Source: Neospora caninum Liverpool (Eukaryota > Apicomplexa > Conoidasida > Eucoccidiorida > Sarcocystidae). From it: a DNA stretch of 64,000 nucleotides. Both the position numbers and the translations under genes were made by a program. Location of the stretch: the NCBI RefSeq assembly GCF_000208865.1, contig NC_018396.1:3591101-3655100 (forward strand), written 5' to 3'. Under the pieces are notes generated by a model. It was not told where the DNA came from and made no database searches. It worked only from the letters and a program-made list of their open reading frames with translations. Shown here piece by piece: positions 58,801-64,000 of the stretch. Numbering within the stretch: the first letter of the stretch is position 1; each line of letters begins with the position of its first letter.

Positions 58801-61800
58801 TGAACCCAGACAGCGACAACGACGCACGTGTGTCGCGGCAGCAGCTTCTCAGTCCACGAGACTGTTCTGATACCGAGCGGACGCCGAACTGTCTGTACAG
58901 CCCCTGGCGCCTCCCCAGGGTGTGAATTCCGTGACGACAGACCTCACGCGCGCGAACTTTCCCTACTCTATCATCGCATTGAAGAACTTGCATGCCTTCA
59001 TTTGTGTGCAAACCGGTCGACAGGCCAGACACAGACAAATGCGCAGGTTCGCAAGATAGATGTGTACATACGGACTTGCATGCAGCGTTCACGGACAACG
59101 GCGAAGACGCGCCGTCTCCTGCGCCTCAGGATCCCGCTCTCTCTCCCCACTTTGTTTCCTTCCTAACTCCGTGCGGGAGTCGGCCTGTCGTCTCGACGGC
59201 TCTCGCTGCTTTCTGGACTCACGGTCGTTCATTGCATCGAGGTGTTCGAGCAGATCACAGGCCTCTTCAATTTCAGGGAGGCTGAGCACCAGGTCTGCTG
59301 TCACGGGAGGGGCGTGCGCCTCCTCCTCATCTGCGTCTCGTGTCTGGGCCCTGGCGGCCTCAGCTGCAGCTGCGCTTTTGAGCGCGCATGCACTGAAGAC
59401 CTCGGTGAACTTTGGGACACTAAACGGCAGCGCTCTTTGCAGAAGAAAGAAGCGGAACGCCACGCGCAAGTTGAATGGAATGGATAGCTCCAACGTCCTT
59501 CCCTGCAGGGAAAAGCACCCCACACGTGTCCTTCTCTCCAGCGCGTTCCTTGCATGCATAAGGATCCCGAGCGTTGTCTCTGTCCTCCGCCCGTCTCCAC
59601 ACCCAGCAGCCGCGCGCAGAGGCAGCTGTGCCACGGACACCAACGCACACGGCCGAGCGCATGCAGATCTACAAACAGACCGCGAAGGAAGACGAGGACG
59701 CCGGCACGCGCTCCACCCCTCGCTCGACGCATCTACGAACCGGTGGAGCGCGAGACGCAGTCGCAGCCTCGCAGCGACTGCGAGAGTCACGTCGGTGTCA
59801 ACACCAGCGAACAGCTGAATGCGAAGGGTTGGGCAGACGCACAGCCTCAGCAGCCCCACAGAGACGCTTCGCGAACCAGGTGCACTTACAGCCCAGACAG
59901 AGGTGGAATCAAAGGTGAGGCCAGCGACGCAGCAGACCGATATCGGGCGAGACCACGACGGAAAAGAGGGGAGAAACGGAGTGAATCTGCACAGCACGAA
60001 GCCCCGCAGCGGGCGTGATCGTCTCTGTGAACTCTCAAGCACCGAGCGAACTGGGAAGCAAACGGGAAGATCTGGCCCGCCACCTACAATTGCTTCCCGA
60101 AGAAGGGGTTCCAGGATGCGTCTTTCTTCTCTGAGGACGTCCATCGAGTCGAGGTCAGCCAGCACATCGATCAGATCTCGAGTAGAAACCGTGGCCAGGT
60201 TCTGCGAAGACAGCGAGGGACAGACAGGCACAAAAAAGAGTCGGTCAGACAGTGGAGCGGGCGGAGGCGGCCAGACTCAGCGAGACATGAGAAAACCAGG
60301 CAGGTGAAGTGTATTACCACATACCCAGCATCGAAACCGTCGGCGACGGCAGGGTTCTAGCATAGTATATGGGGCACGCTGAGGCAGCCGAACTGAAGAC
60401 GGAAGTCTAACATTCGCGAACCAGCGACCGCGTAAGTGGAGAACGGTCTAACGCAGACTTAAAACGAACTCTCGATAGGTGGATACACCGATATTTAGAT
60501 TTAGGAGTGGATGCAGCACGATACACAGATCCGCGAGAGAGCACAAAGACGGCACCTGGAAGATGTGCCAAAATGTTTAGGTAATGAAACGCCTCTCTTG
60601 ACATACTTTCGTTCCGGTACGAGCTCAGTGTGCCATGACAAATGTGACACACAGGCACCCGTGGACTGAAACCTGATGGCCCGACGTGACGTTCAGCCGA
60701 TGGAAACGCCCGCCACACCGAACGGACTAAACTTCCCTTCGCCTCTCCCAACACCTAAAAAGGTTCGTTGTGTGTGCGGCACGAAGTCTCTGGCAGAATC
60801 ATCGAACGCAGCGGGACCCCACATCACAGCAAGCAGCTCTTAGCACACGAGGTAGAAAGTCCCTGCCGTTCCTCCCCGCGTCTCCCTCACGGCCCGCAAA
60901 AGCAAAGTGCTCACCTTGGGTCCGGCGAGTTCGCCCAGCGTCACGCACTGGAGTTCGCGCCGCTCTTCCTCGGTAATCCACGGCAAAGCACTTAAAAGGC
61001 TCGCAACGGGCGGCCTCGCCTCCAGCCCTTGTCCCGCGCGACGCTCGCTGGGAAGACACTGCACGGCATTCTTCGGCGACGACGCCGGAGACGAAGAGGA
61101 GCTACGAATTGAAAAACACACTCCGGCGGTCGGGCGCGGCAAAGAAGGACGAACCAGCGCCAGCAACTGCAACAAGCATTCAAGCGCCAAGCACAAACAG
61201 CGGCCACACACACTCCATGGGAAAAATTGAGAGGTGGTGCTGCGCCGTTACATGCTCGGAGGCTCTTTCCTTCGGCTGGCGAGGCGTTTTTCTTTTTGCG
61301 CGCAAGAGCATCCGTGAATCCTTCCCGGGAACTTCAGCGCATGCATTTGTGGCATGCCGCAACCCTTCCTTCGGTCGGTGCCGAATCTTCCACACGAGAC
61401 CAACCGAGAGTTCAGCCGTTTCCCTTTCCAGTTCTCGACTTTGCGCCGTGATGAGACAGCGGCAACTCGTGTACAATATCGAGGCGCCGCACGCCTTTCT
61501 CGACGCAAAAAAAAGCATCGGCTAGGCCTTCCAAGCAGATCGGCCGAGCGAAACAGGGTTCTCGAACTTCAGCTTCATCGTGGATAAAGCTTTAAAGGCC
61601 GAAAGCCGCATCTCCAGTTGCAGCCGCGCTCCCCAAATCGAAACCCCACGCGTAGACAGGTCTGAACTGAGCGGATGGCGATGAAGCACTGTGTGCTGTG
61701 GGCGTCACAGACTAAAAACGGCAAATCATTGGATGCCTAGGGCAAACAGCTCTTAGAGAAAGCATCCACGCGGGTCAGCTCCGTTCACTAAAACCAGAAT

Positions 61801-63910
61801 CGCAACGGCGCGCGCCATGCCCTCTGCCTGAACCCCTCGACAACGTCTCTCGAAGCTGTCCCTGGAGCGCGCGCGACGTTGCGCTGAAGACAGGAGCGAT
61901 TTCGGGAAAACATATTTTTACACCCATCGGAGGATGACTTGCCTCATGCGGAAGAAGGCCATCTGCATTCTGCTGCAAGACCTGCAGCGTCGCTCTGAGG
62001 AGATCTCTTCCACGCTCCAAAGAAGGCGACGGAGTTGGAGCGCTTCTCGGTCTTTCGCCAATCTGCCGCTCTTCAGTGCTTCGCTCCTGGAGCAGCCGGA
62101 GGACGGGAACGATGCCGACGAGGGAGTCTCGCAGGACGTCTGCGTTCTCAGCGATTGCCTGACGAACGCCACGCGGAGCGCGCAGGATGAGAAGAGAAAA
62201 GGCGAGGGAATTAGAGCCGTTACAGCGTGAGCGTAGAGGGGGTAATAAAGCAAAAACACACGGAGTGCCATCCGCTCACATGCATCGCAGGACATGCACA
62301 GACACCGTTGGAGAGTCAGTCACCTTTCCCATGAAGATGTCTCCAATATGCAGAGTGCGCGACAAACCTTTTCAGGAACACTGTGATGTCGCCGACGATG
62401 CATGACGAAAGATGTGAACAGCTGGGCACCAAGACGTATGACGCATGCAGAATGGCAAGTCTTCTTCCAAGCCCGTCAACTTCTCATCGATTTCTCTATT
62501 CCGGCGTTGACTGGCGCTTCGTCGTCGGGAAACCCTCGAGTCGAAACAAAACACACCGTTGCTGGGGCTTGGTGCTCGCTTGACAGCACCCGTCAAATCG
62601 ACGACGGGCACATATTCGAAACAGCTAACCTAGAGTAACGGCCACATATTCGAAACAGCTAACCTAAAGTCATGGCCACATATTCGAAACAGCTAACCTA
62701 GAGTCCAGTGACATCCAAAACGGCAAGGGTGCGCCAGTAGGAAGATCGAACTATGAGAAGCTACTATACGTCGCTGCTCCCTTAGCACAAAACGGACGAC
62801 ACAAACGAGCAACGCATGCCTGGAGAAAACAACCCTTCTGTTCACTTCCTCCCGAAAAAGCAGGTAACGGAATGAAGTGCCGGGAACCGGCCTCACACTC
62901 GTCCTCTACGGCTTCCCGGCCAGAGATAACTAGCAAATGGCAAACCTGTGTAGTTCGAAGGTGACAGCGGACTCTCCTCCAATCTTACGTCGAGTAGCAG
63001 GTCGCGAATACGCGCGCGGTCGGCGCCTTGAAACTCCACAACGCTGATCGCCGCTCTCGCTGCATGCACCGGAGACGGGCTGGGTAGACCATTGCGGGCG
63101 TGCTGAGCAAGTCGACTTAGCAAAATCTCTCGACTTTTCTGCGTGGGGTTGGAAGAACGGCGGTCTCCAGACGGTGGAGTGTTGGGGCGCGTCTCGTAGA
63201 GAAAGTGGCTAGCACACAACGACAGAGCACAGGAGCAAATGTGAGCACCGAAAAGGGCCGTAGTGTCGGCGGTAGTCCCACGCCGCACCAAACGTGAAAT
63301 GAGCTGAAACATTCACAGCACGCGCCTACGTGTGGATGCAGAATGCCGCAAAACCCCTCTGGAAAGACATACGCTCCGTCGCACTGCGATCACCGAGGTG
63401 CCCACCCCCCCCCCCCGCGCGCGTAAAGAGATCCAGGAAATGGAGCTTTGCAGATGCAGAGTCGCAACCCAACACCGCCAGAGTGCGGCACACACAGTCA
63501 CTGATGTGTCAAGGGAACAGTCAGGAGCTGGAATTCCACGGAGACGGAGACATTCACCAGTTGCCTGGGAGCGAGGCTTTGCGAGTCGCCGCACCTCCGG
63601 GCACGTCGAACGACGCCACCTCGTGGCCACCGGGAGGACGCGCACATGAGAGGGGCAAGACCAGCGCCCGCGGTAACCGCTACGCCTCGTGAAAGGCGAA
63701 CGAAACACTCCACACCAGCCCACAGCTCGTCTGTCTGTGCGTCAAACAGCCCCGCCTAACATCCGAGTTTTACCAAATGTCGTCGGAGGACAGCCCTGAG
63801 AGGCACGCGCCACTGTCTCGAGTCAGCGTTTCTAGAATGGCTTCCATTGCTTCCGGAAGACGGGCTCGGCGAAGATATCCGAGAACGCCGCTTGCGCACT
63901 CGACGTCCTC
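55878..63910 (-). CDS. RAP-domain protein, multi-exon (5' end off window)
   Basis: Ten minus-strand exons join in phase from 63303 to the stop: 63303-62989, 62421-62324, 62158-61924, 61166-60915, 60201-60088, 59502-59223, 58516-58401, 57823-57572, 56884-56676, 56292-55878. Two more likely exons precede: 63910-63774 (helical, GVLGYLRRARLPEAM) and 63500 to about 63406 (CVCRTLAVLGC), whose exit phase does not fit. Helical Leu/Ala/Arg-rich segments (LLSRLAQHAR, DLIDVLADLDSMDVLREERRILEPLL, QCLWSLCVLDF) resemble the repeats that precede RAP domains. The C-terminus matches the RAP core: RSEALESDGWTVRVITAEEWNAVK...RRRLLQQKL. Known family: RAP proteins bind organellar RNA, so a mitochondrial or apicoplast RNA role is inferred. 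The domain's usual upstream half is poorly conserved. More exons lie to the right of the window. Confidence 0.75.
62606..62707. repeat. Three tandem 34-bp repeats in a RAP-gene intron
   Basis: Units at 62606-62639, 62640-62673 and 62674-62707 share a core (CACATATTCGAAACAGCTAA) with a few end differences. They lie between the exons at 62989-63303 and 62324-62421. Confidence 0.95.
63405..63416. repeat. 12-base homopolymer at a predicted exon end of the RAP gene
   Basis: Run of 12 C on + (12 G in the transcript) immediately before the only nearby GT (GTGGGC) for the exon starting at 63500. As given the exon leaves phase 1, whereas the next exon needs phase 0. Confidence 0.85.
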
Positions 63911-64000
63911 CTGAGAAACACATACGCAAGAGCACATCCATGCATCATTTCCCATCTTCTGCGCATACACGCAAAGAGCATCCCGCTGTGAAGAGGAACC

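Overview
This window is nuclear DNA from a coccidian apicomplexan, most likely Toxoplasma gondii or a close relative (Hammondia, Neospora). Four things point there: GC-rich coding exons broken by GT-AG introns that carry (TA)n microsatellites and pyrimidine tracts, scattered TGCATGC motifs, very large Ser/Arg/Glu-rich hypothetical proteins, and a gene set (Brr2, a 4EHP-like eIF4E, DPH4, a RAP protein, a sushi/LNR surface protein) that fits Apicomplexa. No transposon, CRISPR array, rRNA or tRNA gene was recognised. Exon models were built by hand from splice signals and reading phase.

Layout. 1-5262 (+) is the 3' part of a membrane protein with one LNR (Notch) repeat, three sushi repeats, one transmembrane helix and a long tail. 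8158 to about 15530 (-) is a giant low-complexity protein of unknown function. About 16076-19063 (-) is a USP12/46-type ubiquitin hydrolase. 20.5-38 kb is a less GC-rich stretch. It holds an intronless secreted protein (23205-25463, -) with TSR-like and discoidin-like C-terminal modules, DPH4 (28608-29951, -), a 4EHP-like eIF4E (31566-34271, +) and a tiny four-exon secreted acidic protein with 57-64-nt introns (35725-36252, +). 39148-53953 (+) is the spliceosomal helicase Brr2: 18 exons that join in phase to a 2230-residue protein. 55878 to beyond the right edge (-) is a multi-exon RAP-domain protein.

How the genes relate. There is no operon logic. Housekeeping genes for splicing (Brr2), cap binding (eIF4E), eEF2 diphthamide synthesis (DPH4), deubiquitination (USP) and probable organellar RNA metabolism (RAP) are interleaved with three lineage-type surface or secreted proteins. 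Brr2 and the RAP gene converge; DPH4 and eIF4E diverge from a shared 1.6-kb spacer.

The least-described items are the secreted TSR/discoidin-like protein, the small secreted protein with mini-introns, and three divergences in conserved genes: a broken Walker A in the second Brr2 cassette, the DPH4 zinc finger split by about 110 residues, and a Tyr in place of the first cap-binding Trp of eIF4E.
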